From: Motacilla alba alba
Lineage: Eukaryota; Chordata; Aves; Passeriformes; Motacillidae
Assembly: GCF_015832195.1 (NCBI RefSeq)
Contig: NC_052018.1
Coordinates: 113,307,966 to 113,371,965, forward strand
DNA length: 64,000 nt
Reading direction: 5' to 3'
Positions 1 to 11,260 of this stretch are shown here, one piece after another (the first letter of the stretch is position 1; each line of letters begins with the position of its first letter). Below the pieces are notes generated by a model that saw nothing but the letters and a program-made list of their open reading frames with translations, searched no databases and was not told the origin of the DNA. Position numbers and translations under genes: made by a program.

Positions 1-2676
1 CATCCCAAACTTCAATCCGACTCAGCTCAGTCCAGGCACAACTGACTTTGCACATAATTTCCCAAGAATCCCCTTCTCTGGAGCAGTACAGCAGTAATGG
101 GAATCAATACTCCACAACCCTTTATGAAAAGCACAAGCTGTTCTGAACTCTTCATTAACCCGAAAGACTCCCAGCCCAAATGCCCCCTCCCTGGCTCCCT
201 CACCGAGAGATGTGCTCCCCATCACACACCAAAGACCTGCAAATTCAGAGCTAGCAACTTCCACGGGAACCTGACCTGATCCAAAGTCTCCCCTGAATAA
301 GAGACGGAGAGCAATTTTAAACCACACGTGATTACAAATGCCAACAAAAGCTGAATTCCCATTTCCACATGGGCAGTGAACACCCATTTCACTTAAAATA
401 ACTGGGGGAAAAGGCATGGCCCTTACATGGCCTCACTCCAGTGAACTGGCAGCAGAGATGTACCAGCAAAGGACACCAGTGAAGTCTCCTCCTCCTAGAA
501 TTGTATTGCTCTTACATAATATGCTGTCATGCATTTACTAGCACGCTGCGAAGCGCTGTCATAAATATTTAAATGGTGATGACAAAGTAAGAGAGGTGTC
601 GGTGCCTCCTGTGCTTCTGGTTTGTGCCGCTCGCTCCCCTGGGCTCACGGGGAGGGCAGAAGTGACGAGCAGCAAACAACAGTGCTGTGTGTGACCCAAA
701 CCAGATGCACAGACCTGGCGTCCAGTAAAGCAACAGGGACTTCAGCTTGTCACTCAAAGGCCTTCCTCCTCCAGGAAGGGAAGGTTCTGTCAGGAGGCCA
801 AGGCTGTCCCCAGCGAGGCTCCCCTCCCTCCCCACACGCTCGCCCGGCTGCATTAGTTATTACATTTGATAGCTTTATAGCATTATTTGAAGCTTGCTAT
901 TTACCCAGTTACACAAGGCCCAGTGGCTTAGAGCCCGTTCTCTGCCCAGGCTGCAAATCTCTGCAACTACCTCCAAAATAGCCCAGATTTTACAACCCAT
1001 TAGGCTTAATGATAAATCCTTGGATTTATGTTCCGGGCTAGCGAGCGATGAGAGATCAAGGGCTAAGCTTTGATTTATCTGCAGGCCAAGGGAGATGGTT
1101 ATTTCTATAATTTTATTTTTCTCATTATTTCCCCTAATGACTACAATGCTTTGCTCTGACATCATGGCAATTTTTACTGTTATCTATGCCAAAATCAATA
1201 CTGTACGTGGTCCTTTCACTTGTATTTCCTCTCCCAGCAGCACGGGAACACTGCTGGAGCAGTTTTCCATGCCCTGCCCAGCCTGAGCAGCAAAGCCTGC
1301 TACAGATGCTCACTCCAGAACCTCGTGGTGCATGACAGGCAATGGTATCCAACATGCAAATACTGCTGGAGGTGGGGCAGTGGTCTGGGAATGTTGACTG
1401 CTCTGCTTTGAACCAGTTTTGTACATTTGTGGTGCTTTACACGCAATGCCAACGGTGACTGGAGTTGAGACAAATCTTGCCTCATAGTGCTTTAAATCCA
1501 GAACCATAAAGAGCAGCCAATACTTGGGAGAGGTGCTACTCTCAGCAGGTCCAGTATCTGCATTGATTATAAATCTCCTGTTTTAACAGTTTCTCTGAAA
1601 ACCCCAGGCCTTTGGACCCCGGGGGATACAAGACAACCTCCAATTTTCTCTCCAAATCTACTTTACAGAAATAAAGAGAAAATTAAATGCTCTGTGTTAT
1701 AGGCAAAAGTTTTGAGAAATGGCCTATGAGGACCACAAATGTTCATGCAGCTCAGAGTTTCACACTTGCCTGGCTGTAACGTGCTCGTCACAAAGGCAGG
1801 CACTGCACTTCTCAGAGCTGGTTTCTGGTTCCAGCAAGGACAGGTGGGAGCATCATGGAATGGCAGGCTGAGACTGTTAAAAGGTTAAGCAATACCATGG
1901 TACTACAAAGCTAATCACACCTCCAAGATGTTTTCCTCAAAGATTATTACATCCATTTGACCATGCTGTACAAGTACACGAGGACTACTTGAGCAATACT
2001 GAGAAAGGACAGGAAAAGTAAACATTAAAGGGCAAATTTTGAGCAGCTCAAGTTTACAGAGTGAAACACATACCTCATATAATAAAGGGAACTTGTCAGG
2101 AAAATGGAGTATTATCCAATATCTGTCTTGATTGACAGCTTGACAGTCTTTCACCCATAAAAAAAAAAGAAGTCTTTAAAAAGCCTTAGTTAGCAATTAT
2201 CACCAAGTTTCCTATTAAGAAAAATTTCCATGGAAAAATAGCTGCAGTTTAATTTCTACCTAAATCAGGACAGTTGACTATTTTTCTTCCTCACACAGAA
2301 CTGGTCATCGGAGGAAAATATCGAGATGCTCTCAGATCAATACCAGAGCAAAGTAAACAGGAGAGGAATAAAAATGGCAGAAGCTATGGAACAAAACCAC
2401 ACAAAACCCCTTTAATCCTCAGCTGAAGATCTCTCAACCCTCCATCAGGTTGTTGTGCAAAAATTAAATGCAGTAACAACATACTGTAGACCAAGTCCTA
2501 CCAGATGCTGAGGAAAAAGTCAAAATGCTTCTTCAACCAGAAGTTTATAATAAATGTGAGCCACAGAGGTACCAGGTTTTTCCCATTACACACACAATGC
2601 CAGGGATCCACTGCACTGATGAGGTCCAAATTCAGACTGGATTCCCCAGAAGAAAAAAGCCCTGGCCTTGAGTTCA
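1..2676. other. Non-coding stretch, no gene recognised
   Basis: No open frame here resembles a known protein. The longest, 131 codons on the minus strand at 22-417, has no recognisable domain. The interval around 990-1200 is AT-rich and low in CpG and contains the inverted repeat listed separately. It could be a conserved non-coding element, but that cannot be judged without alignment. Given the CpG-island exon at 10.5 kb on the minus strand, this stretch could be intron 1 or further downstream of that putative gene. Confidence 0.5.
1012..1029. repeat. Perfect 8-bp inverted repeat, 2-nt spacer
   Basis: ATAAATCC and GGATTTAT are exact reverse complements separated by TT, inside an AT-rich interval. 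Such a dyad could be a homodimer transcription-factor site. It is short enough to occur by chance in 64 kb. Confidence 0.5.
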
Positions 2677-3032
2677 TGAGAAGAGAAGGCACCAGGGTGA
2701 CCTGAGTGGACCCCCCAGTACCTGATGGGAGCCTACAAAAAAGATGAAAAGAGACTTTACAATAGCATGGAGTGAGAGAACAAGAGGAATGGCTTCAAAC
2801 TGAGTAGGTTTAGATTAACTGTTACGAAGAAATTCTTCCCTGTGAGGGTGGTGAGGCACTGGCACAGGTTGCCCAGAGAAGTTATGGATGCTCCATCTCT
2901 GGAGGTGTTAAAGGCCAGGCTGGATGGGGCTCTGAGCAGCCTGGGTTAGTGCAAGGTGCTCCTGCCCACAGCAGGAGAGCTGGAACAAGATGATCTTTAA
3001 GGTCCCTTCCAATCCAGGTCATTCTATGATTC
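2677..3032 (+). mobile_element. CR1 LINE, truncated 3' end
   Basis: This is a 5'-truncated chicken-repeat-1 retrotransposon in plus orientation. It follows the CR1 3' region in order. An 'agaagagaaggc' block and a 'gagcctacaaaa' block come first. Next come 'aagaaattcttccctgtgag', 'ggtgaggcactggcacaggt', 'tgcccagagaag' and 'ggccaggctggatggggctc'. The element closes with 'gatctttaaggtcccttcc' and the terminal 'attctatgattc'. CR1 copies in birds are normally truncated like this and lack target-site duplications. No reverse transcriptase is encoded here. The well-matched blocks with only scattered substitutions suggest moderate age. Confidence 0.93.
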
Positions 3033-4896
3033 ATTACAGCAAACATTTCTCTTGGAAGGAAGTAGCCCTGCTCATGGGCAACACATTCCACACTCCTCTC
3101 CCCAAACAGAAGAAAAAGCATCAATTTATTGTTAGCCTGTGAAGAGACTGTAAGTCACTTTTCAGCTAGCAATGCTCTGAACCAGTGCTTAAATTATTTA
3201 CCTCATGCCTTGTACTTCTTAAGTACTTGAAAAAGCCCTTCGTAATCTCCCTGTGAATCCTGACAGTGCTAAGAGTTGGTCCTACAGAGACTGGGTAGAG
3301 AAGCACTGATGTGGGATGGATGCTGCATTTTCAGTAGTTTCTGTGCTGCATCTCTAATAACAGAAAATGAGACACGCTTGAGTCCTTCATAAAAGCCCTG
3401 CCTCAGTAAAACACTTTCCCTGCTCTCCAGAACCAAGACTCAACTCTCATCTCCATCCAAGTGAGGGCTCCTTCTGCCTCCCCCCTCGGAATAAATCCTG
3501 CGTGGCATTCAGGCACGTGGTTTTGCACGTGTTTCCCCAGGCAGTCTTTAGGGTACGGATTACACCATCTGCTTTAAACTGAGCCCTGTCATCAATACTG
3601 GCTTTTGGCAGGGGAGCTACTGGCAATAACCCCTTTCCTTCGCTGCCAAGCCCTCCCTGACTTCCGGCAGGACAGCCCTCTTCCCACCCAGCCGCACGAC
3701 TGGAACAGACATCACACACAGCACTGTTCTCATCTGTTTGCCTTTCTACTTCTCATCCTTCATTCACCGTCCTAAAAACGTCAGAACAGAGAGCAGAACT
3801 TAAAAGGCAATCACCACCTGCAACTTCTGCAGCGACACTGAACTATTTGGGCAGCCAGGCCTTTCTCCAAACACGCTGACGGGCCCACATCCCCGGTGCC
3901 GGGAAGATGCGACACAGCCCCCCGCTTTCGGCCGCTTCATTTCAAGCTCCTGCATTTCAAATTTCCTGGGTTCCCTCAGCAGCCAGTGGCTCTGATGACA
4001 GTCACTGCCTCGGCACTGGAGCACTTCGGTAACGCTGGTAATGCTGCTGCCCCAAACCCTGTGGCACGCCCGTGACACAGACGGTGCCTCCCAAGCAGCC
4101 ACCCCACTAACAGCACCATGCTCCACAAACTGCTTCTTTAACATTCCACTCTCAGCTGCGGCTCAGCCATGGAATCTCTGCCCCTTGATTATCTTCTCCC
4201 TGTGACACAAAGCTTAAATAGGAAGAAGCCCTGCTTTGGGAAGGAGGAGTTTGGTGCGTGCAACAGAGACAAATTCACGTACCATTATTCTTTCCTGCAT
4301 GCTTCAAAATCTGGGATAGAGGCACAGCTCAGGGCACGTTTACTTTGTTCTCATCTCGCTCTCAGGGAAACCTTCCCACTTCTTCAGCCTAGAAAATCAC
4401 CCTTTGCTGTAAAACACAAAACCAAATACCCTCCAAATCCAAGCAAGCAATGCTACAAATCTGTTGCCTTTGGGGCCTTTACCTGCAAGTGAGAGAAGTT
4501 TAGTACATGCAAAGCCAGCTTTCTGTGGCCTTGGCAGGATTTGGTTGAAAAAGGAAACAATTTAAACGTTCTGCCAGTTTACTTGCACTTCATGAAGTGT
4601 CCCATAACATCCCTTTTGAACTATACCTCATTTCTATGTCTTTCACTTTTATCTTAAGAGCCCTTCTGTGAGTAGTGTGCAAAAACCACATCAGAAATCT
4701 TTTATTTATTTACATGGCCCAAACAAACAAAATGGCATTAAGAATTGTTTTCACAATCCTGTACAGTACTGAAAGCCTCCTGGGACGGATCAAGCTTCTC
4801 CAGCTCAGAACTGGAGAGTTCTGCACCTTTGGAAAAAAATAAAACTAAACACCTAAGGTGCTTTTCAAAAGCAATTATCATAATCCCTGCTGTTAC
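3033..4896. other. Non-coding stretch, nothing recognised
   Basis: Unique-looking sequence with short overlapping open frames on both strands. The longest is 114 codons on the minus strand near 3.8-4.14 kb. None has protein-family features or matched splice sites. I see no repeats beyond short homopolymers. Confidence 0.45.
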
Positions 4897-5006
4897 CCAG
4901 AGGGAAGCAGTGGCACGCAGAGGTTAAAGAACTCCTTGGGGGTGGCTCGGTGAGCAGCAGAGCCAGGATTAGAGCCACGGCGCCTCCTGACTCCCAGCTC
5001 CAGGCT
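4897..5006 (+). repeat. Ancient L3/MIR-like repeat tail
   Basis: The blocks 'gcagaggttaaag', 'gcagagccaggattagagcc' and 'tcctgactcccagctcc' occur in this order and spacing. They match the 3' tail shared by very old amniote LINE L3 / MIR-type repeats (gaggttaa…gcagagccaggattagaaccc…ctgactcccag). Divergence is high, as expected for a copy predating modern birds. The exact family (L3, MIR or a related old CR1-like tail) cannot be settled by eye. Confidence 0.55.
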
Positions 5007-8000
5007 CAGCCCAGCACCTTAAATAGCTGCAGTGCAAGCCATTAGCTCAGCCCTCCGAGCAGGCATCCAGCCTGGGGAATGGGAAAGCTGCAGCTTAACT
5101 TCATCATACAAAACTTCCCATGGAGAACCCCCAGAAAGAAGCCTTTAATTTTAACAGCTCTAACCTGCCCAACCTCTAGGCGAAAGCGCTGGGCGGATTT
5201 TACTGCCCCCAGTTTGGGACGAGTGAATTACTCACACGCAGCAGAGCGTGTCGGAATAAAAGGTTTGTAGGGGCTATCACCGGGATCATTCTTGTGGCAT
5301 TTATTCATCCCAGTTTCTGTTTGCTGGCATTTCTTTTGTCCTCCCCTTTGTTACCAGGATTCTCTCCACCCTTCCCTTTGTGGGGTACCTTAAACTTCTA
5401 AAACAACAACATTTCTGCTCAGAGAGCGGTTTAGTGACACGGCGCATGTTTGTTTACATTGTTGGTTTGCGTTTTTGTGTTCTTCTACAGGGATAGCTGA
5501 CACATGTAGTTTTCCCCCATCAGAGGTGACGGTGTATGTCTATTTCCACTATTCCCTCGCCTACAGCTGCAGTATCTCTTTTATTTCTTTAGCTGCCTCC
5601 AGCAAGGAACAATAAATCTAAAACACAGTCGAAAAAAGGACAGTCAGAAAATGGAAAAAAATATCTCGTGCTATTTTTGGCATCTAAGTTCTTTGGCTTA
5701 ACCTATTTTTGGAAGAGCATCTTTGTTCAGCAAAATCAGAACTCCCAGCCCTGTGACACCGGGGCAGCGTGTCCCGCTGCAGGCAGAGCCGTTTGCTGGC
5801 AGCAACCTCCAGCAGCAGAGCAAAGCCAGGAGAGCCCAGAAGGAAAATGATGGCAGACAGGACTTCACTTCCACTCTCCATCACTTTGTGCCTCTGAGCA
5901 AGTCACGCCGCCCGCTCTGGCCACGCTCACGCCATATGCACAAACAGGATGGGTGCACCCTGTGCCCTGAGCTCTGCAGGGTGAAACCAAGGCTTCCTCC
6001 AGCCCTCACAGCCCCCAGCCCTTCCAGGGCCCCAGTTTTGGTGGTTCATGAAGTGTAAATATTAACTGGTATCTACAGCTCGTGTTGGAATAAAAGCTTT
6101 GCTGAGGCGATAAGGAAGGTTGCAAATGGCAAACGGCAGCCCTGGAGAGCTGAACTTGATTCAAGTATTTCTGCTTTGCTGGTTTGATTTCAAAAGTTCT
6201 GTATCTAAAACAGTTATTACCTTTGCACTTGCACCAGATGCACCTTCCAAAAGTGGCAGCATTCTCACATGGCTGAGAAAAGAAAACGTTGGAAAAGATG
6301 GAAAATAGCTGACTTGGTATGTTGTGGCTGGCTCTGCGTGACGCAATGGGAGCACACGCTTCTCCCCTCACTGCACTCACAGGCAGCACTCAGGGATAAT
6401 CTTTGAACCCTCTAAGGCACAAGACTTGGTTTAAAGCTGGAATTTTGTGCCAGGGCTTTCAACAGGCACAGCTGAAACACGAGAGAACCAAATACTGCGG
6501 CTGGTCTTAGACCAGAAGCCTTGGCCGCAGTCCTGCCCTCTGAGTTGCTTTCTCTCCAGGAAAAAAAACCAAAACCAGCAAAATTTAACATGTAATTGCA
6601 GAGAGAATACTTTGTTTTCTTTGTCACAGGGACAGACCTCCAAATGCAACATCGAGTCCTCCTGGACTCAGTGACACGCGGGTGAAACACCCGCGCTAAC
6701 AGCCAAGCCCCCGGTGAATCTCTGTGGCCTAATGGATTAAAGGCTTAATTAGAGTTACCTGAACATTAAACACCACTAAAGTGCTCTGAAATTTGCTCTG
6801 AAGGGAGCTGGGGGAGTTGCCTTTTGAAGGGCAGAACTAACTGGGGTTTTGCTCACAGCTGTTAATGGTTTCGAATCATTCCCCTTTTCAGCTTGTTCCC
6901 TGATAAAAAAGCGAATGCAGCTGTGCATCAGGGAGTGCTCTGGCACACCTCACCACCAATCACAGCTGAATGTAATCTGGGGAAATTGTCATAAATATAT
7001 CAAGCTCTGTCTCTAGAAAGAAGGAAGGTACACTATGAAGCCCCTACTGAGCAACACATAAACCTGTATCAGACACTGGATAAGCTACAAGGGAAGATGC
7101 CATCAAAACCAAGGCTCTGTTGGTCATGCCATCCATTTTTTAAGCAAGCAGTTGTTTAAAACACACTTCTGGCTTCAAATTGCTATTGAGAGTAGCAAGA
7201 CAAGTATGTTCAAGAGATTAGAATTAATGGTAAAAATAAGGAGTGCAAGATGGTAGAAAGTGTGGGCCCTACAGGTGTGAGGCTATCAACCACCTAAGTC
7301 TCCATCATCACTTGTCTGGTTTCACCTGGCTGCAATCACATACCATTGCATCCTGACAACAGAGGTTTTGCTCAGCTGTCACCAAAACCTGGGGAAACCT
7401 GGCCAAACCCTGCAGCAGATCCAACAAACTGCACTGCTCTGACTTCTGCAAGGAGCAAAGCAGAGACCGTCCCAAAAACGCCTCCAGGACAGCCAAACAG
7501 CACCATGAGTCAGCAACGCTAATGCCAGGAGCAGGATATCCCAAGGAGGTATTTGGAAGAGAGGTTTTGTTTGAGATTTGTGATTCGGAACCTCTTCAGC
7601 TCTTGTACCCACACACACCTGCTGGCAGTTTCGGCACATGCCGCACACGCTTGTGTTTGCAGCTTCTGCAAAGTAAACCGGTAAAACCAGAGCCAGTTTA
7701 TGTTTTTGAACAAGTAGATGCCAAACACTTCAGATTCCTAACTGGAGCAGCTTCAAAGCAGGGAGAGGATTTAGGTGTCAAATGCGAGGCTGATCAGAGA
7801 GGAGAAGCAGAGATGCTGGCGCTCTTCTGCTCTGTCTTTCCAGTTCTTTTTTCCATACGTCCCTGAAGCAGCTGACACCTGTACCCCGACAGATCTGTGC
7901 CAGCATCGCCTCTTGGGCTCCCGCCACACGAGCTGGAGCTCTCCTAGAACTCGGCCTTAAACCCAAACTGCATGCCCCAGCTGATGTCAACGAGAACAGT

Positions 8001-9257
8001 TTGTCTCCCCTATTTCAGTAGCAAATCTGGGGTCAGAAGTGAGACCGATGAGGCAAAGCCAAACCAAGACCTGTGATTAACTACCACGAGACATTTGTTC
8101 TCAGCTGACTGACAGCAGGAGTTGACACTGAGTAGCACATTTCTTACACTGCATTACATTTCCCAAATATTAGTTTTCAGAGCAAGAGTTGCCAAAATCT
8201 GTTACGTTGGCATATAGCAATGGGGAAGTAAAATGTATTGCAGGAACTCTGCTTGTTACACGCTTCCATCTTAGAATCGGCCACTGGGATTCTGAGAACC
8301 CGCCGAAAGTCAAACACTGACTTACTGTGACTATTCATGATGGATGAAGATGTCCAGGAGAAAAACCACAAACAGAAAAGCCACTGGGAGGCAAACAGAG
8401 GTGCCAAAGAGAATCAAAGGAGCAATGGGATTTACTAGGTCTGGCTCCACAGGGGGTTGCCAAGGGAATTTGCTGATGACTCCTAACAGGGCTCTCCACA
8501 ACAGGCCTGCCAGGGTTTCTCTGAGGCACTGCTTGCCGGCGTGGAGTGACCCCCGAGCTGCCCAGCCAAGCCTGGCTCAGCAGTCCCTCCAGCTGAGGAC
8601 ACGCACGCACACCGCTGTGACTGGTGAGCGCTCGCTTCCCCAGAGTGAGGCTAAAACAGAGGTGAGCAACAGCACCCCGAGCTCCTGCACAACGGGGATG
8701 TGGGACTGTGGCAGGCTGGTCTCAAATCGTCTGATGAAAATTCATCTCGGCTAGAAATCGTGGTCTCACTGGGATACAAACCATTTGGAAAGACGTTTGA
8801 AGCAGGAGAAAGGAAAAAGTTTCACTTCAGCCTTCTCAATGTGAGACATGCGTGTCCTTCCCTTGATTAAAACAATGCTTTTACTTAATTTATCTCCAAT
8901 TAATACATTTGATAGCATAAATACACAATTCCACACTGAGCAAAGACCTTTCATCAACCTAAAATGACCCACAGGCAAAAACAGGTGCCTCAGCCACAGA
9001 AACAGGCAGAGTAAGGCGAACCTCAAGGAGTAACTCCCAAAGCACAGCCAGCTCCGAAACCAGTGCCCTGCCCCACGCAGCCAGGACCCCAGTGCCACCC
9101 GAAACCCAGGAGAGCAGCTGCTCACCAGGGAAATCAACACGCTTGTAACCCACACACAGCAGAAACAGCAAGGTAGGGGCAGGAAAAAAGAGAGCAACAC
9201 CAAGGGCCATTTTGTGAACCTCAAACTGAACCAGAGGAGCTTCTCCGTGCTGCTCCC
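5007..9257. other. Non-coding stretch, nothing recognised
   Basis: Mixed-composition unique sequence. Open frames up to about 136 codons (8344-8754 plus) and overlapping minus-strand frames lack any recognisable domain. A run near 5.87-5.91 kb ('cctctgagcaagtcac') faintly recalls MIR elements but is too short to call. Confidence 0.4.
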
Positions 9258-9270
9258 GGGGGGGGGGGGG
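9258..9270 (+). repeat. Poly-G homopolymer, G13
   Basis: Thirteen consecutive G follow CCC. It lies inside a 238-codon minus-strand open frame (8766-9482), where it would encode a run of prolines. This is one reason for treating that frame as fortuitous. The tract is length-unstable and prone to sequencing error. Confidence 0.9.
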
Positions 9271-10101
9271 CAGACGGCCGGGAGCCCCAGGAGCGCCACT
9301 ACATCCACTGGCCACCCTGAAACACCCTCCTCAGCCACAGCCAGAGCCATCCCCAGCACCTCCGCATGACAAGAGCTCTGTCCCCGGCAGCGGCAGCAGC
9401 GATGCTCGCAGCCACCAGCGCCGGCTGTCACAGCGGGCAGGGCAGCACGGCTCCCTGCTGCACCCCGAGCAGCGGAATTCAACTTTCACGGTACGATAAA
9501 GGCAATACATTCGGAGTGATGATTCCTGAAATGCTGCCTGGGCAGCGGGGACCACCGAGATCCATCTCAACGCAGATACCAACTCAATTCCTTCATTTCG
9601 CAGATGCTGAAGCACATAAAAAATTCTAAAATGAAAGGGAAAGGCTACTAGCAGAGGAGCGTCACTGCCGGCCCCTCTCAAGTTGTTGGGAATTTTATCC
9701 TTACTGGCAATGACAGCCCACTAGATCTAACACTGAATAATTTGAGTGAAAACAAATTCCATTGTTTCTTTATGTTAACAGAGGGCTGGAATGAAACAAA
9801 GAGGAAGAAAGGCAGCCTGCGTGCTGCTGGCGGGTTGGTAAAAAATTCTCAAGGTCTGATCGATACCATGAAAAAAACCACCTCTCCTGGCCTGAGGCTG
9901 GAGTGTTATTCAAGCACGGCAGTCACTGTGCAGCTCATTTTCTTTAGCTGCGATGATCCCAGCCTCATGAACACTGAAAGAAGAGTGGAGTCGATTGCAG
10001 GCATTTCTAACCCTTCACATGAAGGGGAAAAAAAAGGGAGTAGAGGTATAGAGGCGCATGTAGGAGCATTTCCAGGAGCGGCTGTACAGCTCTCGGGGCA
10101 C
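9271..10101. other. Non-coding stretch upstream of CpG island
   Basis: Mostly unique sequence, moderately GC-rich at 9.3-9.5 kb. Only short open frames occur, and none is recognised. If the minus-strand exon at 10.5 kb is real, this would be transcribed as intron or downstream exon sequence. Confidence 0.4.
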
Positions 10102-10158
10102 CTGCTCCCTGGGGGAAACCCAAGAGCACATCATATTCGCGAAAGTTGGGAGCAACTT
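10102..10158 (-). other. Possible second 5' exon on minus strand
   Basis: Read on the minus strand, the tract C8-T-C8 ends in CAG at 10159-10161. That makes an exceptionally long polypyrimidine tract and a consensus 3' splice site about 380 nt downstream of the candidate donor at 10539. A possible downstream donor, CAG|GTGCCC, would end the exon at 10102. The exon would be untranslated or carry an alternative start. The evidence is splice-signal pattern only, and the end is particularly uncertain. Confidence 0.15.
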
Positions 10159-10160
10159 CT

Positions 10161-10177
10161 GGGGGGGGAGGGGGGGG
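10161..10177 (+). repeat. G8-A-G8 tract
   Basis: Two runs of eight G separated by a single A, 370 bp from the presumed start region of the CpG-island exon. On the plus strand it can form a G-quadruplex. On the minus strand it is the polypyrimidine tract of a possible splice acceptor. Confidence 0.85.
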
Positions 10178-10538
10178 AGAAAATGACAAAAAGCAAAACG
10201 GCTTAAAAAGAAAAAAGAAAAGAAAAGCCATTGTTGTAGGAAACCCCGACAAGCTATGAAAAGCAACATCAGCTACGGCGAGCCTTGCGAGAGGAGCCCG
10301 GGATCGCGGCTGCCCGCGCCAGGCTGCCCTGGCAGCGCCCGCGGCTCCGCCGCTGCGCACAGGTGCGGCCGGGGATGCCCGGGCCGAGCCTTTGTCTGCG
10401 GGCACCGGCGCTGCCTGAGCGCACCCCGCCGGCCGGCCGGGCTCCGGGCGGCCCCGCCAGCTCCGCCGCCCGCCCGGGCAGCGGCCCCGCCGCCCGCGCC
10501 CCCGGCGGCTCCCCGCGCCCCCGGCCCCGCCGCCCTAC

Positions 10539-10640
10539 CTCGGCCGCCGCCGTCACGCCGCCCCCAGCGCCATGTTCCGGCTACATCCGGGCCGCGGCTC
10601 CGCCGGCTCCGCACGGCGCGGCCGCAGGTGCCGCCGCCCG
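10539..10640 (-). other. Candidate 5' (leader) exon, minus strand
   Basis: On the minus strand the island contains an ATG at 10573 in a good context (CCGGAACATGGCG). It opens a six-codon upstream ORF (MALGAA, stop at 10553). After a further run of CGG triplets comes GAG|GTAGGG, a good 5' splice site ending the exon at 10539. A short uORF plus a donor in a CpG island is typical of a non-coding first exon whose main start codon lies in a later exon. The gene would run leftward. I could not identify a coding exon between 1 and 10 kb, so its product is unknown. The upstream boundary (about 10640) is a guess. Confidence 0.35.
10574..10590 (-). promoter_or_regulatory. Paired ETS-type binding sites
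   Basis: On the minus strand the sequence reads CCGGATGTAG CCGGAAC directly before the uORF ATG. CCGGA(A/T) is the ETS/GABP core common near transcription starts of TATA-less CpG-island promoters. Two tandem cores next to a candidate first exon support promoter orientation to the left. This is inferred from motif alone. Confidence 0.35.
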
Positions 10641-10856
10641 CCCCCGTGCCCAGCCGAGCCGAGCCCAGCCGAGCCGAGCCGGGGCGGGCGCGGCGCCGCC
10701 CCCGCAGCGCGCCCGCAGCCCCGCCCCGCCCGGAGCCGCGCTGCGCACCTGCCCGGCCTCGGCCCGGGGCTGCGTCCGCCCGCCCGGCCGGCTCCGCGCC
10801 GGCCCGCACACTGCCCCGGACAGCCGTGCCTGCGGCGGCCGGACATCACCCACCTA

Positions 10857-11260
10857 TTCCTGCACCCGCCCGGGCACCTGCGCGCCCGAACGCCCGTTCC
10901 TGCACCCGCCCGGGCACCTGCCCCCGAACAGCCGTGCCTGCACCCGCCAGCGCACCCGCCCGTGCGTGCACGCACCCATTATCAGCCACCTGTTCCTGCA
11001 CCAACCCGTGCACCTGGGCACCCACACACCCCTTCCTGCACCCGCCAAGGCACCCATGTGCCCACCCAGTCATGCACCAACCAATGCATCCGTGCATGCA
11101 CCCACCCACCTGCGCACCCATCCGCCCCCAGTTCATGTACCCCTTCACCAATGCATGCACCTGCACATGCACCAAGCCACACTCCGATCCACATCCATTC
11201 ATCTGCACCCCAACCCTGCAGCCATCCACCCACGTGCCCCTACATGCACCCACCCATTGC
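10857..11260 (+). repeat. Degenerate CACCC/CCTGCACCC minisatellite
   Basis: The first three copies are well preserved: 'tgcacccgcccgggcacctg' recurs at 10861 and 10901, and a shorter version at about 10939. The array then decays into irregular 'tgcaccc', 'cacccacc' and 'atgcaccc' blocks at roughly 35-45 bp spacing up to about 11.26 kb. All three plus-strand frames stay open and give Cys/His/Pro/Thr-rich peptides. That is what a stop-free repeat does, not evidence of a gene. The array starts inside the CpG island and the CpG content fades along it. Confidence 0.75.

Larger units (their letters stand above)
10250..10980. promoter_or_regulatory. CpG-island promoter
   Basis: Roughly 0.7 kb of very GC-rich sequence with CpG at near-expected frequency (runs such as 'ccgcgggcc', 'gcgccgcc', 'cggcgg') stands in DNA that is otherwise CpG-poor. 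I see no TATA box in it. In vertebrates this is the signature of a broad, usually housekeeping or developmental promoter. A candidate minus-strand 5' exon with ETS-type sites lies within it. All six frames are long and open here because stop codons are rare at this composition. The 375-, 350- and 241-codon frames over the island are therefore not evidence of a protein. Confidence 0.8.

Noticed and set aside
8766..9482. 238-codon minus-strand open frame
   Set aside because: Runs through a G13 homopolymer and Leu/Phe/Cys-rich chance sequence, with no homology recognised.
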